From Enterobacter chuandaensis (lineage in GTDB: Bacteria; Pseudomonadota; Gammaproteobacteria; Enterobacterales; Enterobacteriaceae), in assembly GCF_003594915.1 (NCBI RefSeq), contig NZ_QZCS01000007.1, positions 1 to 64,000 on the forward strand: 64,000 nt of DNA. Direction: 5' to 3'. Shown here one piece after another: positions 8,501 through 17,111 of the stretch (the first letter of the stretch is position 1; every line of letters begins with the position of its first letter). A program made the position numbers and the translations under genes. The notes below the pieces were generated by a model. It searched no databases, was not told the DNA's origin, and saw only the letters and a list, made by a program, of their open reading frames with translations.

Positions 8501-11500
8501 ACACCACGCCGACCCTGAGCGGTACCGGCAATCCGGGCGATACCGTGACGATCTACAACGGCGGCGTCAAACTTGATGATGTACTCGTGGACGGCACCGG
8601 CAACTGGACCTGGACGCCCACTACCCCGCTGCCTAACGGCACCTATGACATTACCCTGACCGTGACCAACATGGACGGCACGGGCAACGAAAGCGCCCCA
8701 TCACAGCCGGTCACTATCACCATTGATACCGATGCACCCGTCGCACCAGCAGCACCGGTGATTACCGACAGCGTCAGCCAGATAACCGGCCCTGTCCCTG
8801 ATGGCGGAACCACCAACGACCCGCGTCCGGTCCTGAGCGGTACCGGCACGGCGAATGACGTTATTAACATCACTGATACCGTTAACGGCACACCGACCAT
8901 AGTGGGCACCGTGACGGTAGACAGCAGCGGCAACTGGAGCTGGCGTCCTGACAGTAATATCGGCGAGGGCAGCCACGTTTATACCGCCACCGCCACCGAC
9001 GAAGCGGGCAACGTCTCTGACCCGTCGCCAGCGATTACGATTACCGTGGATACCGTAGCACCGGATGTTCCCGTATTTGACGCCGTCGGGGGCCAGCCGA
9101 ATGGTGGCACAATCACCGATGCAACGCCAACCGTCGGCGGTACCGGCGTTAACGGTGAGACGGTCATCGTTTACAACAACGGCGTCGAGGTAGGACGTGT
9201 CGATGTCGTTAACGGAGAATGGAGCTTTGTCCTGCCACAACAACCGGACGGCCTGCTGAATATCACCGTTGCAGGAGTCGATGCCGCGGGTAACGTCAGC
9301 GCGCTGAGCCCGGTCGTTTCCGTGACGCTTGATACTGTTGCGCCTGAAATACCCCAGATTAATACCGTTTCAGACAGCCAGCTCACCAACAACGTGCTTT
9401 ACACCCGCGACGGCACGCCGACCCTTACCGGGACCAGCGAACCCGGCACCACCGTTATCGTCTCCGTCGACGGTAACCCGTCGGGCGTGCCGGTGACGAT
9501 ACAGCCGGACGGCAGCTGGAGCTGGACCGCCGGTACAACGCTGCCGGATGGTCCGCATACGTTCACCGTCTCTTCCAGCGATCCGGCGGGTAACACGTCA
9601 GGAAGTTCAGCACCGCTAAGCGTGACGGTGGATACCCTGGACCCAGCCGCCCCGGGCAATCTTAGTCTTGCTCAAGAAGGTACACCGCTGACCGGAACCG
9701 CCGAGGCTGGAGCACTCATCACCGTTAAGGATAGCGGCGGTAACGTCATTGGTACCGGGGTTGCGACCGGCGGCAGCTTCTCCATCGCGGTCAGCCCGGC
9801 CCCGCTGGATGGCGCGACCCTGACCGTGACCGCAACAGATGCGTCCGGACGTACCAGCCCTGATGCGACTTACAATGTCACCGGCACGCTTCCGAATCTT
9901 CCTGACGTGCCCGTCATCACAGCTATCAACGATGACGTCGCCCCGGTCACCGGCGATGTGAAAGGCAAAACCACCAACGACACCACGCCAACGCTTACCG
10001 GTACGGCCGAAGCGGGCAGCGTAATTACTATCTATCAGGACGGTAGCACGACGCCATTGACAACGGTGACCGCCGACGGCAGCGGCAACTGGAGCTATAC
10101 GCCAGACGCGCTTGGCGAGGGGCTGCACACCTTCGAGGTAACCGCAACCCTCAACGGTGCCACCAGCGGCCGCTCTCCGGCGGCCAGCGTGACCGTCGAT
10201 CTTACCGCGCCGGACACGCCAACCATTGGCTCGGTCATTGACGACGTGGGTCCTGTCACCGGTCCGCTGACCAGCGGCCAGACCACTAACGACAACCAGC
10301 CGACCCTCACCGGCACCGGCGCGGTGGGTGACACCATCTCCATCTACAACAACGGCGTGCTGCTGGACAGCGTGGTGGTCGGTAATACCGGCACCTGGAG
10401 CTACACCACGCCCGCCCTGCCAGAAGGCAATAACGTTCTGACCATCCGCGAGACCGATCCGGCGGGAAATCAGAGCGGTCCTTCGGCGGACTTCACCCTC
10501 GTGGTGGATTCTGTTTCCACCACGCCGGTCATCACCAGCGTAACGGATAATGTGGGCAATGCAGCCACCCCGATAGTCAGTGGCAGCGAAACGAACGACG
10601 CCACGCCAACGCTTACAGGGACCGCGGACGCAAACAGCGTGGTGACCATTTTCGACGGCGGCACCCAGATTGCCGTAGTAACGGCTGATAGCACCGGCGC
10701 GTGGACGTTTACTCCTGATACGGCACTCGTCGAAGGCTCGCACAGCTTCACCGTCCGGGCGACCGACCCGCAGGGCAACGTCAGCGAAGTCTCAGCCCCG
10801 TGGAGCGTGGTGGTTGACCTCACGGCACCAACGGTTCCAACGCTGGATACGGTGAACGACAACGTCCCTGGCGGCGTCACGGGCAACCTCACCAGCGGGC
10901 AGACGACCAACGACAACACCCCAACGATTAGCGGCACCGGGCTGGCGGGCAGCACCATTCACATCATGAATAACGGCACGCAGATCGGTACGGCGATCGT
11001 CGACGGAAGCGGGAGCTGGTCCTTTACGCCGACCACGCCGCTGGACGACGGCGGCTACTCCCTGCGCGCGTACGCAACGGATGCCGCGGGCAACGCCTCG
11101 GCGAACTCGTCGGTCTTCGTCTTCACCGTCGATACCGCAGCCCCTGGCGTGCCGGTGGTGACCAGCGTCATTGACGATGTCGCACCGACTACCGGTACGC
11201 TCACGTCGGGCAGTATCACCAACGACGCGCGCCCAACCTTCAACGGCACGGGCGACGTGGGCTCAACAGTGCATGTGATTGTAGATGGCAACGAAATTGG
11301 CACCGCCGTGGTCAATGCCCAGGGCGGCTGGACCTTCACGCCGGGTACCGATCTTGACGAAGGGCCACACGTCATCACCTTCAACGCCACCGACGCGGCG
11401 GGCAACGCGGGCAGCGCAACAGCACCGTTTAACCTGACGGTAGATACGGGCGTGCCGTCTGCGCCGGTCATTTCGACTGCGGCAGACAACGCGGGCAGCG

Positions 11501-14500
11501 TTCAGGCTCCGCTCACTTCCGGGCAGAGCACCGACGACACCACGCCAACGCTGAACGGCACCGCGACGGCCAACGCCACGGTCACGATCTATGAAAACGG
11601 GCAGCCCGTCGGCACCGTGCTGGCAGACGGTACCGGCGCATGGAGCTTTACGCCGTCAGCGCCGCTGGCCGCCGGCAGCCACACCTGGACCGCCACGGTC
11701 ACCGATGCAGCAGGGAACATCAGCCCCGCCTCGCCAGACTTCACGCTGATTGTCGATACCACGGCACCCACCGCGCCGGTTATCAGCCAGGCGATTGATG
11801 ATGTGGGGACCATTACCGGGCCAATCACGTCCGGGCAGACGACCGACGACACCGTTCCGCGGCTGGTCGGGACCAGCGAACCGTTTGCCACCGTCAACAT
11901 CTATGAAGGCACCACGCTGGTCGGGACGGGCACCGCTGACGGCAGCGGCAGCTGGAACATCCTGCTCAACACCACGCTGACGTCGGGCGCGCACAACTTC
12001 ACCGCGCAGGCCACCGATGCCGCAGGCAACACCAGCGTATCGTCCGCAAGCTTCAGTCTGACGATTGACACCGCGCCGCCTGCGCTGCCGGTGCTCACCA
12101 GCATTCTGGATGACGTGGGCAATGCGGCGACGCCAGTCGCGAACGGAGGAATAACCAACGACGCGCAGCCAACCCTCAGCGGTACGGCGGAAGCGGGTTC
12201 TACGGTGAAAATCTTCGATAACGGCGTGCAGATTGGCAGCGTGACCGCCACCGGCGGGGCGTGGAGCTATACGCCATCTCCGGCACTGAGCAACGGTCCG
12301 CACACGTTGACGTTTACCGCCACCGATGCCGCAGGCAACGCCAGCGCGCCAACCGCCGGATATACGATTAACGTTGATACCCTTGCCCCGGCCGCGCCGG
12401 TCATCAGCTCGGTGGTTGATGATGTCGGCAGCGTCATCGGCCCGATTACCGGCACCAACCCGACCAACGACACGCGTCCGGCGCTGAGCGGGACCGCCGA
12501 AGCGAATGCAACGGTACGGATCTACGATGGCATCACGCTGGTGGGCACCGTCACCGCCGACGCCAGCGGCAACTGGACGCTGCCAGAAACCACCACGCTG
12601 ACGCAAGGCACCCATAACTTCACCGCCACGGCCACCGATGCCGCAGGCAACACCAGCCCGGCATCGGCCGTGACGACGATTATCGTCGATCTGACCGCGC
12701 CAACGGCCCCAACCGGAACCTTTAACGCCGACGGTAGCGTATTAACCGGCAATGCCGAAGCAGGCAGCACCGTCACCATCCGTCTCGCGGACGGCTCGAC
12801 GGTGACCACCACTGCGGGCAGCAACGGCACGTACAGCTACACCTTCATTAACAAACAAACCGAAGGCCAGACGCTGCAAATCACCGCCACCGACGCGGCG
12901 GGCAATACCTCGCAGCCCGGCTCGGCCCTCGCACCGGTGGTGCCGCTCTCCGCCAGCAATAACGTTGAAGAGCTGGATCTCAGCACCACGGCCACCGTCA
13001 CCAACAGCCAGTACAGCGACTACGGCTTCCTGCTGGTCGGCGCCGTGGGTAACGTCCTGACGCTGCTGGGGAATGACACCGCTCAGGTCAACTTCACGGT
13101 GGGCAGCGGCGGCAGTGCCGATATCGTGGTGAACGCCAACGCCACGGGCGCGGTGCTCTCTCTGCTCAACACCCTTGAGCTGGTGGTTCAGCATTACGTC
13201 AACGGCGCCTGGACCACCGTGGTGGATACCGGCCAGCCGCAGTTTGCTGACCTGCTGACCCTCGGCGCAACCGGCGTATCGCTGAACCTGACCGGGCTGG
13301 CGGACGGCGACTATCGCGTGCTCAGCTATAACACCAACCTGCTGGCGACCGGCTCCTACACCAGCCTCGATGTGGCGGTGAAAGAGACCGGACCGGGCAC
13401 CGTCACGGGTGACACCAGCCTGGACGGTAACGTGATCACCGACGTCGACCCAACCGCGGGCAGCGATAACGCCCCGGCAGGCGCGACGGTCACGGCCGTC
13501 ACCAACGCGCAGGGCACCACCACCAACATCACGGCTGACGGCACGGTGATTCAGGGCCAGTACGGCACGCTGACCATTAACCGCGACGGCAGCTACACCT
13601 ACAACCTGACCGACACCAGCGCGGCAGTCATTGGCCGGACGGAGAGCTTCACCTACACCATCACCCATAACGGTGCCAGCGCGTCGGCGAACCTGGTGCT
13701 GTCGCTGGGTGCCGGTACGGTCAACGGTATTGTGGCGGTAGACGACACGGCCTCGCTGACCTTTGACACCACCGTGAGTGAAATTAATAACGGTACCTCG
13801 TCTCAGGGCGGCTTCACCCTGGTGGGCATTAATCTCGGCAACACGCTGGGGCTTAACCTGCTGGACGATATGACCAACCCGATTATCTACAACGTTGAGG
13901 AAGGTACCACCCGCACCATGACCATCCAGGCCTCCGTGGGCGGCGTGGCGCTGGCGTCGGTGTTTGATCTGTACGTCTATAAGTTCAACAACGCGACCCA
14001 GACCTTCGAGCAGGTACGCGTCGAGTCGGGCTGGCTCCGCGCCCCGTTGCTGGGCGGCACATCACCGCAGCTGACGCTGCAGCTGCCTGCCGGGGAGTAC
14101 CTGTTCCTGCTGAATACCGCGTCCGGGATCACCGCCCTGACCGCCTACACGCTGAGCGTCCTGCAGGATCATGTCTACAGCGTGGCGAGCATCAGCGAGA
14201 CGACCACGGGCGACGTGCTGGCGAATGACCCGGTTCCTGCGGGTACGGTAGTCAGCGAGGTCAACGGCGTGACGGTCAACAGCAGTGGCACAACCGATAT
14301 TCAGGGGGAATACGGCACGCTGACCATTAATTCATCCGGCCAGTATACCTATATCCTGAGGAGCGGCGTCGGCGTGGACCATATCAGCACGCCGGATACC
14401 TTCGTCTACACCATTACCGCGCCAGACGGCACGAAAGACACCGCATCGCTTAACATCACCCCAACCGCGCAGGCGATGAATGCGGTGAACGATGTCAGCG

Positions 14501-15627
14501 CCGTGATGGATGTGACGTCAGTGCATCACACATCGGTCTACTCCGATACCACCGTCGGCAGTGCCAGCTGGACAACGGCGCTGTTCTCATCAACTCAGGG
14601 CTCCGGCAGCGGGACCTTCGTGGTGGATCCGAACACCGCGCTGCATAACGCCTCGCTGCACTTCAACGTGGCCTCGCTGCTGGCGCTGGGCGGGCTGACG
14701 GTGAACTGGTCAATCAGCGACAGCACGGGCGTGATTCGTACCGGCTCCTTTAGCGGTGGCTCGCTGCTGGGCGGCAATATTGACGTCCCGCTGACCGGGC
14801 TGGATTTGAACGCCGGGACCTATACGCTGAGCTACACCGGCAGCGTACCGGGGCTGAGCGTCGGGAACATCACCATCACCCCAAGCGTCAACGGCACCAC
14901 CTACTCGCTGAGTGATTTCGACGCCACGGGCACCCACACCGTCAACGGCAATATCTTTGACGGTACCGACTCTGGCGGCGTGCTGGATCAGCTGCACTCG
15001 GTGGATACGCGCGTCAGCATTACCGACTTCAACGGCGTCACCACCACGCTGGATCCATACACCGGCAGCGCCACCGTCAACATAACGGGCCATTACGGCA
15101 CCCTGGCAATTGCCGCGGACGGGCATTACACCTATACCCTCAACAGCGGGGTATCGCTCTCAACCATGACGTCGAAGGAGACCTTCAACTACACCCTGAC
15201 CGATGCCAGCGGCAACACCGATACCGCGTCGCTAACCATCAACATGGCGCCGAAATTTATCAGTTCGGAGCATAACGATGTGATTAGCGGTACGGCCTAC
15301 GGCGATACGCTGATCTATCAGGTGCTGAACAGCACGGTGGGCAACGCCACGGCGGGTAACGTCAGCAGTACCGCTGGCGATCACTGGAACGGCTTCTCGC
15401 TGGCGCAAGGAGACAAGATCGACATTGGCGACCTGCTGGTGGGCTGGGACGGGAATACCGCTTCGTTGGGGAATTATATCCATGTCACACAAAGCGGTAG
15501 CAACACTGTGATCTCCATCGACCGTGACGGTACAGGGAGCACCTACACTAATACTGCACTCGTTACGCTTGATAACGTGCAGACCACCTACGACGAGCTT
15601 GTAAACCAGCAACACATCATTACCTGA
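5530..15627 (+). CDS. bapA: Giant BapA-like repetitive surface adhesin
   Basis: A 3365-residue protein of the BapA/LapA/SiiE kind, exported by a type I system and acting in biofilm formation or adhesion. Residues 1-115 form a beta-rich Bap prefix. A hydrophobic segment (about 116-138, IWPWALGGIVAAGG) precedes a Gly/Asp/Asn/Pro linker. About 23 bacterial Ig-like repeats of roughly 95-100 residues run to about 2475. Each has the signatures TNDxxPTLSGTAExGSTV, GxWSFTP and ATDAAGN, and three or four are shortened. Three larger modules with VCBS-type ends (about 2623-2730, 2888-2977, 3137-3239) follow. The C-terminus (about 3240-3365, DVISGTAYGDTLIYQ) is a type I secretion target domain. No LapG-type TAAG site is seen in the N-terminal region and no lapD/lapG genes are nearby. 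Secretion genes lie directly downstream in the same direction. Confidence 0.93.
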   Translation: MSQISVISKLTGVETTTEGTQVTLSHSSIVELHVERADVSHFARSGNDLVVTLHSGEVITLKNFYVTDAQGVSQLVLQESDGALWWIEDPAGAATYESIASTDVLLAASGSDAGGAAIWPWALGGIVAAGGIAAAASSGGGGGGDDDDGNNNNPNPNPNTPVDPSNPDTTPPNAPTSLQFSGDGKSVTGTAEPGSTITLKDANGNVIGTGKTGSDGNFTVSLGTPLTNGEQVTATATDAAGNTSQGTTITAPDLTAPDAPTIGSVTDDVDPQTGSVTNGGSTNDPRPQLSGTAEAGSTVTIYDGGVAIGTAVVASNGTWTFTPSVDLSESTHQITMQATDAAGNIGPASPVFTLTVDLTPPTTPTAIVLTDDTGVIRGTITAGTPTDASQPILAGTGEPGGTITIYDNGVAVGTTTVLPNGTWSVTPDGPLPDGTHTITVVETDAAGNQSTASEPIIFTVDTTPPLAPGDLVVSNDGGTITGTAEPGSTVTIREGDAILGTPVADSEGNFSLTLTPPKLNGEILTADATDAAGNTGPATSAAAPDITPPQNPVIVSVIDDVQATVGPVGQNGLTNDRAPTLNGTGEPGSTITISNGSDVIGTVEVPSSGLWSFTPPSPLVDGTYVLTATATDAAGNPSGQSNAWTIIVDGTAPAAPVITQVIDDVPGRTGSLDINETTNDSTPTLSGTAAANATVTIRVDGVDIGTTVANGLGVWIFTPDTPIAEGPHTLTAVATDAAGNTSDVSNSWGITIDSVAPVAPVITQVVDDVPERLGALNSGDSTNDTTPTLSGTAEPGSTVIIRQDGVDLTTIVIDSSGTWTYTPTTPLVNGTYTFTAVTTDGAGNTSQPSGGFTLTIDNTPPAAATIATVTDDVGGVNGPLTSGDTTDDTQPLLQGTAPADAVITVYDGTTLLGTATLDGSGGWSFTPIIPLTDGPHTLTVHATDAAGNTTISTPFELTVDTVAPATPDIPAITVNPDGTATPLNPGETTRDTTPTLSGTGNPGDTVTIYNGGVKLDDVLVDGTGNWTWTPTTPLPNGTYDITLTVTNMDGTGNESAPSQPVTITIDTDAPVAPAAPVITDSVSQITGPVPDGGTTNDPRPVLSGTGTANDVINITDTVNGTPTIVGTVTVDSSGNWSWRPDSNIGEGSHVYTATATDEAGNVSDPSPAITITVDTVAPDVPVFDAVGGQPNGGTITDATPTVGGTGVNGETVIVYNNGVEVGRVDVVNGEWSFVLPQQPDGLLNITVAGVDAAGNVSALSPVVSVTLDTVAPEIPQINTVSDSQLTNNVLYTRDGTPTLTGTSEPGTTVIVSVDGNPSGVPVTIQPDGSWSWTAGTTLPDGPHTFTVSSSDPAGNTSGSSAPLSVTVDTLDPAAPGNLSLAQEGTPLTGTAEAGALITVKDSGGNVIGTGVATGGSFSIAVSPAPLDGATLTVTATDASGRTSPDATYNVTGTLPNLPDVPVITAINDDVAPVTGDVKGKTTNDTTPTLTGTAEAGSVITIYQDGSTTPLTTVTADGSGNWSYTPDALGEGLHTFEVTATLNGATSGRSPAASVTVDLTAPDTPTIGSVIDDVGPVTGPLTSGQTTNDNQPTLTGTGAVGDTISIYNNGVLLDSVVVGNTGTWSYTTPALPEGNNVLTIRETDPAGNQSGPSADFTLVVDSVSTTPVITSVTDNVGNAATPIVSGSETNDATPTLTGTADANSVVTIFDGGTQIAVVTADSTGAWTFTPDTALVEGSHSFTVRATDPQGNVSEVSAPWSVVVDLTAPTVPTLDTVNDNVPGGVTGNLTSGQTTNDNTPTISGTGLAGSTIHIMNNGTQIGTAIVDGSGSWSFTPTTPLDDGGYSLRAYATDAAGNASANSSVFVFTVDTAAPGVPVVTSVIDDVAPTTGTLTSGSITNDARPTFNGTGDVGSTVHVIVDGNEIGTAVVNAQGGWTFTPGTDLDEGPHVITFNATDAAGNAGSATAPFNLTVDTGVPSAPVISTAADNAGSVQAPLTSGQSTDDTTPTLNGTATANATVTIYENGQPVGTVLADGTGAWSFTPSAPLAAGSHTWTATVTDAAGNISPASPDFTLIVDTTAPTAPVISQAIDDVGTITGPITSGQTTDDTVPRLVGTSEPFATVNIYEGTTLVGTGTADGSGSWNILLNTTLTSGAHNFTAQATDAAGNTSVSSASFSLTIDTAPPALPVLTSILDDVGNAATPVANGGITNDAQPTLSGTAEAGSTVKIFDNGVQIGSVTATGGAWSYTPSPALSNGPHTLTFTATDAAGNASAPTAGYTINVDTLAPAAPVISSVVDDVGSVIGPITGTNPTNDTRPALSGTAEANATVRIYDGITLVGTVTADASGNWTLPETTTLTQGTHNFTATATDAAGNTSPASAVTTIIVDLTAPTAPTGTFNADGSVLTGNAEAGSTVTIRLADGSTVTTTAGSNGTYSYTFINKQTEGQTLQITATDAAGNTSQPGSALAPVVPLSASNNVEELDLSTTATVTNSQYSDYGFLLVGAVGNVLTLLGNDTAQVNFTVGSGGSADIVVNANATGAVLSLLNTLELVVQHYVNGAWTTVVDTGQPQFADLLTLGATGVSLNLTGLADGDYRVLSYNTNLLATGSYTSLDVAVKETGPGTVTGDTSLDGNVITDVDPTAGSDNAPAGATVTAVTNAQGTTTNITADGTVIQGQYGTLTINRDGSYTYNLTDTSAAVIGRTESFTYTITHNGASASANLVLSLGAGTVNGIVAVDDTASLTFDTTVSEINNGTSSQGGFTLVGINLGNTLGLNLLDDMTNPIIYNVEEGTTRTMTIQASVGGVALASVFDLYVYKFNNATQTFEQVRVESGWLRAPLLGGTSPQLTLQLPAGEYLFLLNTASGITALTAYTLSVLQDHVYSVASISETTTGDVLANDPVPAGTVVSEVNGVTVNSSGTTDIQGEYGTLTINSSGQYTYILRSGVGVDHISTPDTFVYTITAPDGTKDTASLNITPTAQAMNAVNDVSAVMDVTSVHHTSVYSDTTVGSASWTTALFSSTQGSGSGTFVVDPNTALHNASLHFNVASLLALGGLTVNWSISDSTGVIRTGSFSGGSLLGGNIDVPLTGLDLNAGTYTLSYTGSVPGLSVGNITITPSVNGTTYSLSDFDATGTHTVNGNIFDGTDSGGVLDQLHSVDTRVSITDFNGVTTTLDPYTGSATVNITGHYGTLAIAADGHYTYTLNSGVSLSTMTSKETFNYTLTDASGNTDTASLTINMAPKFISSEHNDVISGTAYGDTLIYQVLNSTVGNATAGNVSSTAGDHWNGFSLAQGDKIDIGDLLVGWDGNTASLGNYIHVTQSGSNTVISIDRDGTGSTYTNTALVTLDNVQTTYDELVNQQHIIT

Positions 15628-15646
15628 TAGCACCTGTAGTACCTAA

Positions 15647-15667
15647 CCCGGGCGCACAGCGCCCGGG
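15647..15667 (+). terminator. Intercistronic hairpin between bapA and bapB
   Basis: A perfect 9-bp stem (cccgggcgc/gcgcccggg) with a 3-nt loop begins 20 nt after the bapA stop. There is no immediate T run (the next T tract is about 20 nt on), so it may act as a partial terminator or a 3' stabiliser, lowering expression of the secretion genes relative to bapA. Confidence 0.55.
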
Positions 15668-15707
15668 CATAAATAATAAAGCTGTACTTTTTTATTAGGG
15701 ACATGAC

Positions 15708-17111
15708 ATGGGAATAAAGATGCCTTACTGGTGGCTCTCGTGCTGCCTGATATCTGTGCCCGCCATCGCGGTAAACCCTGCGGCGATGATTAATACCGGA
15801 CAACTCCGCGAAACGCAGGAACTTCCCTCACTGAATGGCCGCGTCGCCCCGGTGTCAGGCAAAGCTGCCCCCGGTTCATTACAGCTTGGCGAGGCCGTCA
15901 ACCGCGCCGTCACCTGGCATCCGGCGATCGCTGAAGCCGTGGGCAAACTCTACGAACAGAACGAAGAGGTCGACGTCGCCAAATCGAAATACTATCCGCA
16001 GATTAACGCCGGCATGGACAACGGATATTCCCACGACGGCGACCAGAATGGCTTTACGCCGTCGCTGGTGCTCTCTCTTTCACAGATGCTTTACGACTTC
16101 GGCAAAGTGGCAAGCCAGGTGCGGGCCGAAAATGCCGGGGTCGCCCAGCAGCAGGCCAACGTACTGGTCAGCATCGACACCATCGCCCACGATACCGCTA
16201 TCGCCATGGTGCAGGTACAAACCTGGCAGCAGATGGTCGACACCGCCAAAGAGCAGCTCGATGCCCTCTCCTCAATAGGCACGCTGACCCGCCAGCGTAA
16301 CGACGAAGGGGCTACCTCGCTCTCTGACGTAGTACAGACCGACGCGCGCATTGAAGGCGCGCGCGCCCAGTTGATGCAGTATCAGGCCAGCCTCGACAGC
16401 GCCCGCGCCACGCTGATGAGCTTCCTTGGCTGGAACAGCCTGAACGATATCAGCAATGATTTTCCGCAAAAGCTGGCCCGCAGCTGCGATATCGCCGAGC
16501 CGGACGATCGTCTGGTGCCTGCGGTTCTTGCCGCCTGGGCGCAGGCGAACGTCGCCCAGGCGAACCTTGACTACGCCGATGCCCAGATGACGCCAACCGT
16601 CTCGCTGGAGCCGGAAGTCCGTCACTACCTGAACGATCGCTACGCGGGTAACGAAACGCGGGACCGCACCCAGTATTCCGCCTGGGTGAAAGTGCAGATG
16701 CCGCTCTATCAGGGCGGCGGACTCACCGCACGACGTAACGCCGCCGGACACGCGGTGGAAGCAGCGCAGTCCACCATTCAGCGCACGCGCCTTGATGTTC
16801 GTCAGAAGCTGCTGGAGGCCCGCAGCCAGGTGATGAGCCTGCAAAGCACGCTGCAAATTCAGGGCCGCCAGGAGGCGCTGAGCGCCCGCACCCGCGAACT
16901 TTACCAGCAGCAGTATCTCGATCTCGGCTCGCGCCCGCTGCTGGACGTGCTCAACGCCGAGCAGGAGGTCTATCAGGCGCGCTTTACCCAGCAGCAGACC
17001 CTCGGACAACTGCACCAGCTGCAGCTCAACTGCCTGTATAACACCGGGCAATTGCGTCATGCGTTCGATCTTGATAACCGCACCATCCAGACCGTGGAGA
17101 TCCAGCCATGA
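15708..17111 (+). CDS. bapB: TolC-family outer-membrane channel of type I secretion
   Basis: A 467-residue outer-membrane efflux protein (TolC/LapE type). An N-terminal signal peptide (WWLSCCLISVPAIA, cleavage near residue 22) is followed by two OEP repeats, with the first conserved segment at LGEAVNRAVTWHPAI and the periplasmic coiled-coil barrel rich in Gln and Ala. The start ATG has agggac upstream. An in-frame second ATG four codons later is less well placed. The stop overlaps the ABC transporter start (ATGA at 17108-17111). It should pair with the next two proteins to carry BapA across the outer membrane. The symbol is by synteny with Salmonella bapABCD. Confidence 0.9.
   Translation: MGIKMPYWWLSCCLISVPAIAVNPAAMINTGQLRETQELPSLNGRVAPVSGKAAPGSLQLGEAVNRAVTWHPAIAEAVGKLYEQNEEVDVAKSKYYPQINAGMDNGYSHDGDQNGFTPSLVLSLSQMLYDFGKVASQVRAENAGVAQQQANVLVSIDTIAHDTAIAMVQVQTWQQMVDTAKEQLDALSSIGTLTRQRNDEGATSLSDVVQTDARIEGARAQLMQYQASLDSARATLMSFLGWNSLNDISNDFPQKLARSCDIAEPDDRLVPAVLAAWAQANVAQANLDYADAQMTPTVSLEPEVRHYLNDRYAGNETRDRTQYSAWVKVQMPLYQGGGLTARRNAAGHAVEAAQSTIQRTRLDVRQKLLEARSQVMSLQSTLQIQGRQEALSARTRELYQQQYLDLGSRPLLDVLNAEQEVYQARFTQQQTLGQLHQLQLNCLYNTGQLRHAFDLDNRTIQTVEIQP

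Noticed and set aside
5530..15627. CRISPR-like or short tandem array in the bap gene
   Set aside because: The repeats are about 290 nt, in frame, diverged and encode Ig-like domains. No spacer pattern or cas gene is present.
5779..15633. Many open frames of 60-375 codons on the minus strand through bapA
   Set aside because: They mirror the low-complexity, GC-rich repeats of bapA, lack ribosome sites and have no family likeness.
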